A stretch of DNA of 64,000 nt from Gnetum montanum (taxonomy: Eukaryota > Streptophyta > Gnetopsida > Gnetales > Gnetaceae), in assembly GCA_015680685.1 (NCBI GenBank), contig MNCI01037953.1:492432-556431 (forward strand), read 5' to 3'. Shown here in pieces: positions 23,920 through 34,734 of the stretch. How positions within the stretch are numbered: position 1 is the first letter of the stretch; each line of letters starts with the position of its first letter. The notes below the pieces were generated by a model. The model was given only the letters and a program-made list of their open reading frames with translations. It did no database searches and was not told where the DNA came from. The position numbers were made by a program, and so were the translations under genes.

Positions 23920-24880
23920 TCAACCAAATATTCTAATTGGAGGAAATCCTATTTCTCGTATGAAAAGCTCAAGAGCTTCATCATCATCCAATGCTTCTTC
24001 CAATAACAAGCTTGATAAGGAGGATGATATAAAGTTTGCTAGAGCATTTTCTAATGCTATAATACTTTGATACATTGAGTTAAATACTTTCAGTGATGTA
24101 AATGACACTAATACTTTTTCAAGTTGGCTAAAGACTCTTGACACGTACTTTGAGTTTCAAGAGGTGCTAAATTAGTTAAGGACACCCATTCTTAATTGAA
24201 ATTAGAAGTTATGGCTTCTACTTGGTAGGGAAAAAAGTCCCAAGATTATGAAAGAAAAAATAGTCAAGCCATAAAAGATTTGATATTGATGAAATATAGG
24301 TTGAAAAGAAAATTTGAAACATCTCATCAGAGACAAGTGACCATTACAAAGTTGAAATTTCTAAGGTAAGATAACAAAGACATCAAGGATTTTTACATCA
24401 AATTTTGTAAAATATTCCATCAATATAAAGTGAATTGGGATAAGTATGAATAGGCTTTAATATTTTTAGGAGGTCTTAAAATGACATACCATCAAGAGTT
24501 ATCTTTTTATGAGCTAGAACCTCTTAATGAGGCTTACAATTTAGCACTCAAGTTAGAAAAAAAACAAAGTGGATTCAAAAATAGAAGAAAAGAAAACTTC
24601 CAAGGGAAGAAACAGGGGATTTAAAGCAAAGAAGGGATCTAAGTCAAAATCTATAGAAAAAGATAGAAGCCATGACAAGAAGAAAAAGAAGGATGATGAG
24701 AATAATAAATACAAGAAGGACCAAGGCAAAGGAGGCAAGGTTCAAGGAAGTGACTCATCAAAATTCTATGCTTCAAGTATGGAGAATGGAAGCATAAGCA
24801 ATGGAAATGTTCATTTCATAAGGCAACCAAGGAAAAAGATGTGTAAATCATGGAGGCAAAGGAGACATCAAGCCAAGTTC
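23920..24880 (+). pseudogene. Element C gag with degenerate zinc knuckle
   Basis: A capsid-like start (WLKTLDTYFEFQEV near 24126) leads, after many stops, to a strongly Lys-rich segment at 24569-24760. A CCHC-type knuckle, CFKYGEWKHKQWKC, follows at 24769-24810. Its second Cys is Tyr, a single G-to-A change from TGT to TAT; the other ligands (C, H, C) keep the spacing X2-X4-X4. Frameshifts separate the basic and knuckle parts. Confidence 0.65.
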
Positions 24881-24899
24881 TTGAGATAGGTAATCCTAA

Positions 24900-25330
24900 T
24901 GCTCCCAATATTGAGAAAGTTTTTGAATTAAATTCTTGTGCATTCATGGAAAATGTGAATAGAGGAGGTCATCTTAATAGGAAATTATTATGTTTGATTA
25001 GGGCTAGATGTTTACTTAGTGAGGAATGGATTCATGTTTTTATTGATGGGGAAGCCTAAGTAAATGTTATCTCTTCTAGGATAGCTACTAATTTGGGTTT
25101 GGTAACTAATCCTTGTCCAAGATCCTACAAGGTACATTGGTTATCTAGGGATTACTCTCAAGAGGTAACAGAGCAATGTCTTGAAATTTAAGATTGGGAG
25201 TTTTCATGATATTGTGAAATGTGATGGGCCTATAATTAATTATGTTGATATAATTCTTGGTAGAACTTGGAATTTTGATAATGTTTTTTAATTTGATGAA
25301 GTAAGAAATGTATGAAATCTAGATGGATAT
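24900..25330 (+). pseudogene. Element C aspartic protease
   Basis: The frame contains WIHVFIDGEA, an in-frame TAA, then VNVISSRIATNLGL, the layout of gypsy-type proteases that have the D-G active-site loop followed by N-(V/F)-I. IILGRTW near 25252 is the conserved C-terminal motif. It would process Gag-Pol. The frame is broken twice. Confidence 0.6.
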
Positions 25331-25639
25331 GATAGAATCCATGAGTTGATTCCCATTACACCTAAATATGTAAGGTAGCAAAGCTCACTTAATTCTTTCT
25401 TAATCCTTTTAGAAGAGAGGGAATACATTAAGGAGCATGATGAAATAGATTTTGATTTTGTTGTTGTATCAATAGTTGGTTCTAACTATGATGATGTCTA
25501 GATAGAACTTCCTACATGTGTGCTAGGCTTTAAGGAGAAATTTGTCATGGTGTTTAAGAGAGAATTAGATGAATTTCCATAATAAGGAATGTAAAAAATT
25601 AGATTGATTTCATCCCTAGTGTAACCACTCCAAACAAGA

Positions 25640-26330
25640 GAGCATACTAAATAATATTGAATTAGAGTATAGAATTGCAAAGGTAAGTAGAGGAGTTACT
25701 TGTAAATATCTTTGTGAGGAAATCCATTTTAGCTTGTGCAATTCCACTAGTGCTAGTGCCAAAGAAGAACATCTTTGAGTGAAGGACATGTGTTGATTCT
25801 AAGGTAGTGAATAGGATAATAATGAGGTCTAGGTTTCCTATTTCAAGGATGGATGATATTCTTGATGTCCTTATTAACACCAAGGATTTTAGAAAGATTG
25901 ATTTGAAGAGTGGTTACCATCAAATTTGGATTAGGACTAATGATGAATGGAAGACAAATTTTAAAATACCAAATGAATTATTTGAGTGGTTGGTGATACC
26001 ATTTGGGCTCACAAATGTAGCTACTACATTCATGAGGTTGATACATGATGTGCTGAAAGACTTGATTGGAAAGTATTGTATTATATTTTTTGAAGATATT
26101 TTGGTGTATAGCTCTATTGAGGAAGAGCATTTATATCACTTGAGGATCATGTGTCTTAAATTAAAGGAGGCACATTTGATAATACATAAGAAGAAAAATC
26201 ATTTCTTCAAGAGAAAAATCACATATTTGGGGCATGTGATTTTTGAAAAGCTAATTCAAATGAAAGCTATCAATGTGAGATCTATTAAGTATTAGTCAAA
26301 TTATAAGAATGTTGGGAAGGTAAGATCATT
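25640..26330 (+). pseudogene. Element C reverse transcriptase
   Basis: The longest surviving frame (25807-26295) reads through FRKIDLKSGYHQI (first catalytic Asp present), VIPFGLTNVATTF and IIFFEDILVYSS, ending in KITYLGHVIF. Overall order and the ILVYS/LGHVI motifs are of the chromovirus-type Ty3/gypsy RT. The YxDD box reads FFED, so one of the two paired Asp residues is Glu. A TAG follows the core at ~26293. Confidence 0.75.
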
Positions 26331-26900
26331 CCTTGGTTTAACATGTTTTTATTGATGGTTCATTAAAAATCATAGTGATATTTCTTAGTCTATGTTTACT
26401 TTGTTGAAAACAAATAAAGATTTTAAGTGGGATGATAAAATCCAAAGGAGTTTTGACTTACCAAAAGAAAAAATTACAAATGAACTAGTACTTATAATTC
26501 ATGATTTTTAAAAGATTTTTTAGGAGGAGTTAGATGAAAGTGGACTTGCCATTGGTGGAGTACTTTCAAAAGAAGGGAGGCCTAGTAATTTTATTTCAGA
26601 AAAGTTGAACTATTAACAAAAATAATATAGCATATATAAGATGACACTGTATGTTATTCTACAAGAAATCAAGCATTGGAGGCATTACTTATTATCCAAG
26701 AATTTTACTTTGATGACAAATCATAAAGCACTATAATTTCTAAAATCTTAATAGAAGGTGAATATAAAGCAATTGAAGTGCATCACATAGTTATAGAAGT
26801 TTAATTTTATGTTGAAGCACAAAAGTGGAAAAGCTAATGTGGTGGCTAATGCATTGTATAGGGTGCGTGTGGTGAATTTCAATGTATTTCATGTGGAAGG
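26331..26900 (+). pseudogene. Element C RNase H
   Basis: Segments VRSFLGLTCFY, GLAIGGVLSKEGRP, EIKHWRHYLLSKNFTLMTNH and LKHKSGKANVVANAL follow the gypsy RT-thumb to RNase H order. The first catalytic Asp region is truncated (DESGLAIGG) and TAA/TAG stops are frequent. Confidence 0.65.
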
Positions 26901-27900
26901 TATGGGTGAGTCTGTTAATTTGTATGAACATGACTATGATTTTGGATAGGTCTGAAAAATCCTAAATGAAGCATTGATGAGTAGGATATACTAGTGGAGG
27001 CATTATCATATTTAAGATAAATTGTTATTAAAAAATGGGAAGGTATGTATTCCTAATTATGATTTTAGGAAAAAGATATTTTTTCAAAAGCATGGTAGTG
27101 GCATAGTAATTCACATGGACAAGGATAAAAAATTCCAAATTATGGGTAGGCACTAGTTTTTAACTTGGTATGATAATTGAAATTTTGAAATTTACAAAGG
27201 AGTGTTTAACTTGTAAAAAGTACAAAGGAGGTAAAGGAGTGGATGGGCATTACATGTCTTTGCTAGTTCCCAAGGATCCATGAAAAAGTGTCTCTGAATT
27301 TTGTGAGTGGTATTCCAAAGAGCAAGAGTGAAAACAAAATTAAATTTTTCTAATGCATATCATCCAAAATATCATGGCTAAATGGATATGGTAAATAAAT
27401 TTGCATTAAGAATATTGAGGTGTTTATGTGATGGAAAAAACAATTGGAGGTAAAATTTATGATGTCATGCTAATTTTTAATACCATAATTCTTTTTATCT
27501 TACCATTGGTAACAACTCATTTGAGCTTAATTATCATTTTCTTCCTAATATGGTCAATAATTTGAAGAGCTTTGATGATGAAGATTAACTTAGTATTGAT
27601 TTTGTATAAAAGATGAAGGATCTCTATGCATAATTGAAATCAAATCTTAAGAAGAGCATTGAAGAAAGAGTTCTCAAGAGGAATGAGAATAAACAAAATC
27701 AAAATTTTTCTATTAGTAACTTGGTTTGGGTTCCCTTAAAAAAGAAGACATTAAGAGATATCAAGTACTCCAAGTAAAAAGCCAAGAATATGGATCCTTT
27801 TAGGAGAATTAGGATTAAAATTAATAATAATTCTTTTAAGATAGACTTATCTCACAATATTGGTATGGCTTTTGCATCTAATGTTATTGACCTTGTGTAA
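26901..27900 (+). pseudogene. Element C integrase, catalytic core deleted
   Basis: A zinc-binding-like part (CLTCKKYKGGKGVDGHY near 27210) is followed within ~40 codons by AYHPKYHG. The stretch that should carry the first two catalytic Asp residues is therefore missing. The C-terminal domain (NLVWVPLKKKTLRDIKY, then FRRIRIKINNNSFKIDL) is still readable. Integration activity is lost. Confidence 0.65.
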
Positions 27901-28057
27901 TATCATGGATAAGTTGATGAGAAAGTCATATAGGGTAGCATCAATAATTTAAAGAGGGTTATTAAGTATTCTAAGCCTTTAATAGAGAGGAAGGAAATTG
28001 TACTTAAATAGAGGAAAGCTTCAAGTACTCTAGAAGAGAATGTGGGTTGAGAACTTA
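27901..28057 (+). pseudogene. Element C pol tail
   Basis: Lys/Arg-rich frame after the integrase C-terminus, ending at the insertion point of element G. The sequence resumes at 46126. Confidence 0.45.
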
Positions 28058-28062
28058 GAAGG
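28058..28062. other. Target-site duplication, left (GAAGG)
   Basis: GAAGG directly before the 5' LTR of element G is repeated directly after its 3' LTR at 46121-46125. Five bases is the usual duplication length for Ty3/gypsy integrases. Confidence 0.85.
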
Positions 28063-29738
28063 TGAAACACCCCTAAGAAATTCAAAGTCATGCTTGCTTC
28101 ACTAGGCCTTGCAATTTGTGCAGCACCATGGTAGTTCTTCAGGAGGAGAACGTTCTGAGTTTAGGTCAGCCAGTTCAGCAAATTTTCTACTTTAGGTGAA
28201 AACAGGCTCTATGGGTCATCCTGCCTGCCCACCTAAGTAGTATGCCAAGCCGACAACCTGCTTAGAAATGACGCATGGAGTTGGCAGCAACATTCTGGAT
28301 GCGCAAAACAGTTCAGCAAATTTTCTAAGTCACGAAGTCTACTATGCTATGCTACGCCTCACTATGTAGCATAGAAAGCTTAAGAAGATGATTGTAGAGT
28401 GAAGTGCGACGCTACGCTACGCTACGTAACGTAGCGTAGCATGGCAACAACTTCATAGCCAGTCCCCACGCCTAATTTCAAGTCCTTCAAAAATGTCCCT
28501 TTCCATCAAGAAGTAGTGAACAATGTCTACTGCTACGCTACATTAAGCTACATGGCGCAGTGAGGCATAGAAATCCTGCGAAAGAGATAGAAGGCAACTC
28601 AAAGGGCAAAATCAGCAAGTTTGCAAGTCTCACTAAAGCAAAGTTCGTAAATCGACAAAGTTTTCGCAACTAAGGCCAGTTGCTACGCTCATAGCATAGC
28701 ATAGCATAGCAAGCATGCAACACACATATAGCGGAATGCATGACAAGATGCTACGATATGCCAAGCATGCTACACTACAAAGCACAGTAGGGCATGCGGG
28801 TGGTTGTGCGACGTCAATGTACTTCACCTAATTGGACCATTAGCACACGTCTCCAGACACTGACGGTGCAATTATGACATGGAAAGCTCACAATTATGGC
28901 ATAACAAGCTCACATTACAATGGTCTTGCAGGTCCAACGGTCATACATGACGTGTGTGACACCAGCAAGTCAACATGGGCCCGAGGCACGTGGCGTCCAA
29001 ACTACTGCTTTTGCGTGCCCTTTAGCCCTATAAATACCCCAATGAGTAGCATTCAAAAGGACACTTGGATTTTCTTACAAAGGGAAGCATTCAAAGGGTT
29101 CAGAATTTTCCAACAAGTAGCATTCAAAAGATGGAAGATTTTCTAGATTCTTCGACTTTTCCTCTCTTTGGCACTCAAGTTCTCTTTTTGGCACATTGTA
29201 ACATCAAGCATTGTAAGATTTCTGTTTGACACTACAAACAGTAAGAATTTTTAGATGGCATTTTATTCCATCCCCTTTCTACCATCTTGGTAGAATCCTT
29301 GCATTGTCAGCACCCAAGGCCACGCCCAAGCGCACAACCTATTTTGCTACACATGTCTTGGTTACCCTTGGGATCTCTACACTCTACCACATCGTGCAAC
29401 CAAATGTATCCACCTTGACAAAGCAATCTTTTAGCTTCAGAGTGGTGCATTTTTCTAAACACATTTTACTTTGTTTTCTTACTTATTGTCATGTGTCGCA
29501 TTGTTTTCTACTTTATTTACTTTCAAGCATTACTTCGCATTTTCATTCCTACTTTCAAACCATATGTTGCAAAAGGCTATATAGACGCCAATTAAGTCCC
29601 TATCTGATCGACCAAACCATTCAGGGCACCCCATATCCGCACACACCCAGCACGGCCCTCCTGCAAGTACAGGATCAAAACTGTCGTACCCGTCGACCCC
29701 TCGGTGTTTTCCAACCACCGATGTTTTCGATTGTTATA
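28063..29738 (+). repeat. 5' LTR of element G
   Basis: It starts TGAAACACC and ends gattgttaTA, where the 3' LTR ends gtcgttaCA. It contains the 25-base palindrome gctacgctacgtaacgtagc(gtagc) at 28416-28440, other gctacg/cgtagc runs near 28520-28760, and a TATA-type cctataaatacccc near 29027, the likely promoter of the sense transcript. Confidence 0.9.
29027..29042 (+). promoter_or_regulatory. TATA box of element G 5' LTR
   Basis: ccctataaatacccc is a strong plant TATA context. The same box is in the 3' LTR near 45412. It should drive the gag-pol transcript. Confidence 0.65.
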
Positions 29739-29763
29739 GTTTTCTAGTGCTAGAAGGAGGGCC
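29739..29763 (+). other. Putative primer-binding site of element G
   Basis: Immediately after the LTR lies gttttctagtgctagaagg. A tRNA-complementary site normally begins TGG; here the candidate reads TAG, one G-to-A change away. I do not assign the tRNA. Confidence 0.45.
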
Positions 29764-29784
29764 TTTGGTGCCTTTTCCATGTGT

Positions 29785-30330
29785 CACGGTAGTTCTGTGA
29801 GCCTTCTACACCCTTATACACATAAGCGTAAATGTGACACCCTTTTGCAATTGTTTGCGCTTTGTGCGGTGCAGATTGGTCACCTCGACAGTTCCTCGGG
29901 AGCCGTATAGAACACAAGGCATCTAATCGCCAGCTAACTAGCTCATCTTACGGTAGTCTTGCACGCATTCTGCACCCCATCTCCCATGGTATAGAGCGAT
30001 CGCTTCGATAGTCCCTCGGGGATCCTGCGAGACACAAAGCCTTTTTGACGGCTAGCTAGCTTTCCCATCTTATGGTAGTCTTGCATTCTGCACCCCATCT
30101 CGCGTGGTACAGAGCGGTCGATTCGATGGTTCCTTAGGGTTCCTGTGAGATGCAAAGCCTTCTTGGTTGCTAGCTAGCTTTCCCGTCTTACGGTAGTTGT
30201 GCACACGCTCTACACCCTATCATGCACTAGCGTAAATATGACGCCCATTTTTGGTTGTTTACACCTCAATGGTTCCTCTGGAATCCAGCAAGACATAAAG
30301 CCTTCTTTTTGCTATTTTCTGGTCTCCTTG
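29785..30330 (+). repeat. ~118-bp tandem repeats in the element G leader
   Basis: Units beginning near 29878, 29997 and 30116 share ggtcrcttcgatrgttcc, a cctgcgagacacaaagcc-like block, gctagctagctttcccatct and tacggtagt. Partial outer units begin near 29785 and 30187-30257. The array lies between primer-binding site and gag, where packaging or translation-control RNA structures would be expected. Confidence 0.8.
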
Positions 30331-30387
30331 TTCATTCGCACTCTTTTGCATAGCTTTTGCATTTTGTTGCATAACTACTTGCTTGCA

Positions 30388-33178
30388 ATGGCCTTTTCAA
30401 CTACTACTACCAATGCCTTCAACATAGAAGTTCCCTTCAACGTTGACGACCCCATCACGGTTCAAGGCACTACTGGTGCCGAACAACCACTAAACCCAAT
30501 TCTAGAAACATGCTAGTCTCTTAGAATCCAAAATCAAGGACCTGAGGGATTGGCCCAGCAACACGAGCATTACAGTTTCCTCTATGCAAAGGTGCAGGCC
30601 AATCTACCCTTGGACGTACATGAACTTGAGGACAAACGTAGCTTCAAGTTTGCTTACTGCAATGGGAAGGAGTTTGTTCCTACTCCTAGCATTTCTTTGC
30701 CTTTAACACAAGCATATCAAAGGCTTATAGACCAACTAATCTAGTTGGCTAGGCTTAGGGAGAAACATGACACAACGTCCAACCAAGATGATGCTTTCCA
30801 AGATGTATAGGAAGAACTTGATTCCCAGTAGGACGAGGGAGGTCCAATTGACCCTACTCTTGGCCCTCCTACCCAGTCCTTCTAGACCAAGTCATCATCT
30901 CTTACTGCTTCCTTTGTGATTATGCCTACGCTTCCGCAACCCGCAATTATGTCCACCATGGGTAGCCATGCCAATCCTACGGGGTTCCAACACCCTCTTT
31001 CATTCGTAGCTACTATCCCTTTGTAGGCTGTTTAGTAGTCCATTCGTGTAGCACATTATACGCCAATCATGGCTACCCTACCACATGTTTGTACCATGCC
31101 TATTTCACAAGCATGCACGACTTCTATTTCTATGCCTACATTCACATCTGTCCCACCCACATGGTGGACTCCATTTGTTCCTTCACCCATTCTGCAAGTG
31201 TCACAAATGTCTCACTATGTCCGTTTGCAAGCCCACCAAGCCTCGTAGATGGTACAACCTAACACGAGGCTATGGTCTACACTTCCGATGACACAAGAAG
31301 TCCATCCGATAGCCCAACCTACGGGTGTGGCCTTAACAACACCACCTGGTGAGTGGTGGACAACATAGGCAGCACCGCTCACGGGGGTTGTCCCAATAGT
31401 ATTGCCAATGGGTTAGGCCATCGCCCCCGTCATACCACAAGGGGAAATTTCCCCCGCAGCTCCCCAGCCATCCACAATGCCACCAGGTTTGGACCAAGCA
31501 TTTCAGCTCATCCAGACCCTCACTAAGAAAATAAAACATCTCAAAGCTACTGGGTCTGACACGGTACAAGTCATGGACTTCTACCAGGATAACCCTATCA
31601 GCCCTGCAGTCCCTGCTTTGACACTACCCCATGGGATGTCTCTCCCGCATTTCACGAAGTAAGATGGGGAGGGAGATCCCAATGCACATCTTGTCACCTT
31701 TAGGTCTAAGTCTTTACTATTGCAACAATGGCTGCACATAATCGTTTGCATCTTCAGCATGTCCCTAGCCAGGAAGACCTTAGACTGGTATCATGCATTA
31801 CCATGCTCATCCATATCAACTTTGGAAGAGCTGCTGACCTAGTTCATGATGCGTTTCAAGTACAACTTGAAGCCAGAAACCACACTGGATTAGTTGATGA
31901 GTATAAAGCAAGACACTCTAGAGTCGGTCCAAAATTTCATTCAACTTTGGAGTGCAACTCTTAACGAAATCCGCGAGCCCATCGTGGAAGCCCACCTGCT
32001 GGCCATCTTTTTTAAGGGCATAGTAAACAACTTCATCAAGTCTAAACAATACTACCTTGCTCCTTGCTTTCTTAGTCAAGCTTTCACCCAGACTAAGAGC
32101 ATACAAGATGCGATTGAGGCAAGCAAAGACCCGACCTACATCACTTACAAAAACACCTTCATAAAAAAGGACAAGGGTAATTCCCCAACAACCATAGCGG
32201 TCGATAAGGCAACCGAGGCCAAGCCCAAACCTAGTAGTAGTGGTAGCAAGAATAACAAGAAACTGACCATACCCATGGCTAACCCTACACCCAAACAGGG
32301 CCACATGCCGTAACCTGCTACACCTACACCTGAGACATCTGCACAAACCAAACCCAACTTTGAGCACAAATACCGCTCAAAGTATACCCCTTGCCTCTAA
32401 AGCCTTCAAAGCTTCTGAAGCAACTATTGGTAGCGGGATACATCCAACATAAGTAGATGTTGAAAGAGGTAAACATGAGACATCAATGCTACTATGAGCT
32501 CCTTAAGAATCCCTCTTTGGCCTTGTCCAATGAGCCTCCAGTTCCTAGGGGTTTTAGGCTAGATAAGTTTTGTAACTACCACCAACAGTGTGGTCACAAC
32601 ACGGATTATTGTCTAGCATTGTAGGATGACATCCAAAGATTAATCGACCAGGGAAAACTGGTGCTAGACGAAAGAAATCTAGTACACCATCAAAACCAAT
32701 CTATGTATGTCTACATGGATCCCCTCAATGCCAATAATACTGGTTACATCATCAATGCTATCGACATTGATAGTGATCCCAGGCCACCCCGGTAGCCATT
32801 CCTGGTCTATGTGCCTTAGCGTAGTGCTCCAGCACCACCAGCGGTTGGTCCAAGCTCGCAGTAGCCATTCATCCTAAAAGTCCCACCATGGGCATCCACT
32901 TTTGCGCCACCTATTAGTGGAGCCACATGGTCCTATCAGTTAACAACTCTAGCTTCATTCATCATCAAGGGGCCAATGCCTTCAATAGCCCCTATCTCGT
33001 GCAACAAAGTTGAATAGCCTCCTCGCCTCACAAGGGGAGAAGTCCACCTGGTGGGCGGGATGTCGAAGGGAAGTACCGTCAAGGGTATCCCCAAGCCTAT
33101 GTCTTCATCCCTTGCATCTACACCTTCGCCCCCAAAGATGAAGGTCGACATGCCTACGTAGCCTGCATCACCCTGCTA
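30388..33178 (+). pseudogene. Element G gag (Tat type)
   Basis: ATG at 30388 starts MAFSTTTTNAF. The frame continues through a Pro/Ser/Thr-rich N-terminal half with TAG stops to a capsid core: GDPNAHLVTFRSK (~31678), TLDWYHALP (~31780), FMMRFKYNLKPETTLD, ESVQNFIQLWSATL (~31921). A one-base shift in the ccccttgcc run at ~32385 moves the frame. Thereafter comes LLKQLLVAGYIQHK and the finger FCNYHQQCGHNTDYCLAL at 32568-32620, the Cys/His arrangement typical of Tat-lineage Gag, where it binds RNA. A linker rich in Pro follows. Confidence 0.75.
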
Positions 33179-34196
33179 AAAAGGATCTGAACTCAGATCT
33201 GAAGTTACCTCTCCTCGAGAGATTCGTTTTCTAGGACAAATCGAAGAGGAAGAAAGCATCAAACAAAGGGGCGGCCAAGACTTGCTGAATGCCGTCACCT
33301 AGGTCAAGCAAGCTCTAAAGTAGAAAAATGCTACACTAAGCTTGTATGACCTAATTATGACATCTGTACCCCACTACGAGGCACTAAGCCACATGTTAAC
33401 AGCGGTTCCAGTAAACGAGAACATGCCAACAGAAGAAGAAGTGTTCCATTCGGTCATGATTCCCTCTGTACCTGCAGAGTCCATGACACCTCAATTGAAT
33501 TTCAGTGATAATGCCATTAAGGAAGATCCCGAAGGGGATCAAGTGACTACGGGGGCTCTCTTCATTACAATTTGAGTCAGCCAACACCGGATCCGAAGGG
33601 TACATGTTGATGATGGGGGTGCAACAAATGTCATTCCCTTCCCTATTGTGGACAAGTTGGGATTGGTCGACCAGATGAAACCCACAAAGACATCGTGTCT
33701 GAGGTCCTTCAACAAGGCACACATCCTAGTGAAAGGCATAGTTCACGTAGACTTTGTAGCAGGGGGCCAGTTCCCCATAGACATAATGTTCATCATGATC
33801 GAGGAAATGCCTGTGTTTAACCTGATCTTGGGAAGATCATGGTTAGTGCAACTTAGGGCTATCTCCTCGTCTATACACCAGGAAATCCACTTACCATACA
33901 TAGGCAGGGAGGTGGTGATCCGTGGTGATGAAGTAGCGATGCAAGTAATCAGTAACGTAGACATGGAGTAGGGCTCAGAGGTCACAACCTCTGAGAGCAA
34001 GGCACCTACTCACGTATGCATTAACCATCCAACGAAAGGATCGGCCCAGCGAGTCGACTCCCAAATCAAAAACATATGGGTTGAGTTGCCCTTCCAAGCA
34101 GAGGATGATGATGTGAACGAGGGCCTTGGTGAAACACCTCAGCCTCACGTTCTAATCAACCCACGACGGGTGAAGAGGCAGCTATGCATAGTGTAA
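33179..34196 (+). pseudogene. Element G aspartic protease
   Basis: Frame 3 continues from gag. VHVDDGGATNVIPFPIVDKL near 33600 is the active-site region (DDG-G in place of the common DTG-S), and VFNLILGRSWL near 33811 is the conserved C-terminal motif. Two TAGs lie before it (~33299, ~33320), one TGA at ~33573 and one TAG after it at ~33969. The frame ends with TAA at 34194-34196, before the stem-loop array; the RT frame does not begin until 40.2 kb. Confidence 0.7.
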
Positions 34197-34289
34197 CAAT
34201 CCTACTACTTCCTATCCAGTTTCCATCCCTTGTATATTTTCCACTTCTTTAATTTGTTAACATACCATCCTTTTGGCATGCTACGCTAT

Positions 34290-34561
34290 GGCCTGAAATG
34301 GCCTAAAACTAGCATCATTGCTTTCTGCTTTGTTAACATGTCGTCCTTCTAGCATGCTACGCTACGACCCGAAATGGCCTAAAACTAGCATCATCACTTT
34401 TTGCTTCATTAATGTACTATCTCTTTTGGAAATGGCCCGAAATGGCCTAAAACTAGCATTGTTTCTTTTCACTTTGTTAACATATAATTCTTTTGGCATG
34501 TTACACAATCGCTCGAAACGACCTAAAACTAGCAATGGCTCGAAATGGCCTAAAACTAGCA
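34290..34561 (+). repeat. Stem-loop repeat array 1 (5 units)
   Basis: Units at 34290, 34366, 34434, 34511 and 34537 read like ggcctgaaatggcctaaaac then tagca. The stem is GGCC-N6-GGCC (or GACC/GGCC variants) followed by taaaactagca. Between units lie ttgttaacat phrases and gctacgc motifs. The array separates the protease from the antisense gene. Confidence 0.8.
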
Positions 34562-34734
34562 TATGAAAGCATGAAAACTTTACATGATACACAAGTTAAC
34601 GTAAAATTGATTTCTTTTTTGAGGTCTTTCATTTTATTCAAAACTTTCACCTATTGGCAATGTTTGCAAAACTTTTACAAAATTTCAACATTTCAAAATT
34701 TCAAGAATTTCAAAAAGAAAAAAATCCCATGCCA

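Noticed and set aside
24553-24738. Phe/Ser-rich minus-strand ORF
   Set aside because: Complement of the Lys-rich gag segment of element C.
31918-32369. Two long minus-strand ORFs in element G gag
   Set aside because: They lie opposite a clear Gag capsid frame and show no domain; shadow frames.
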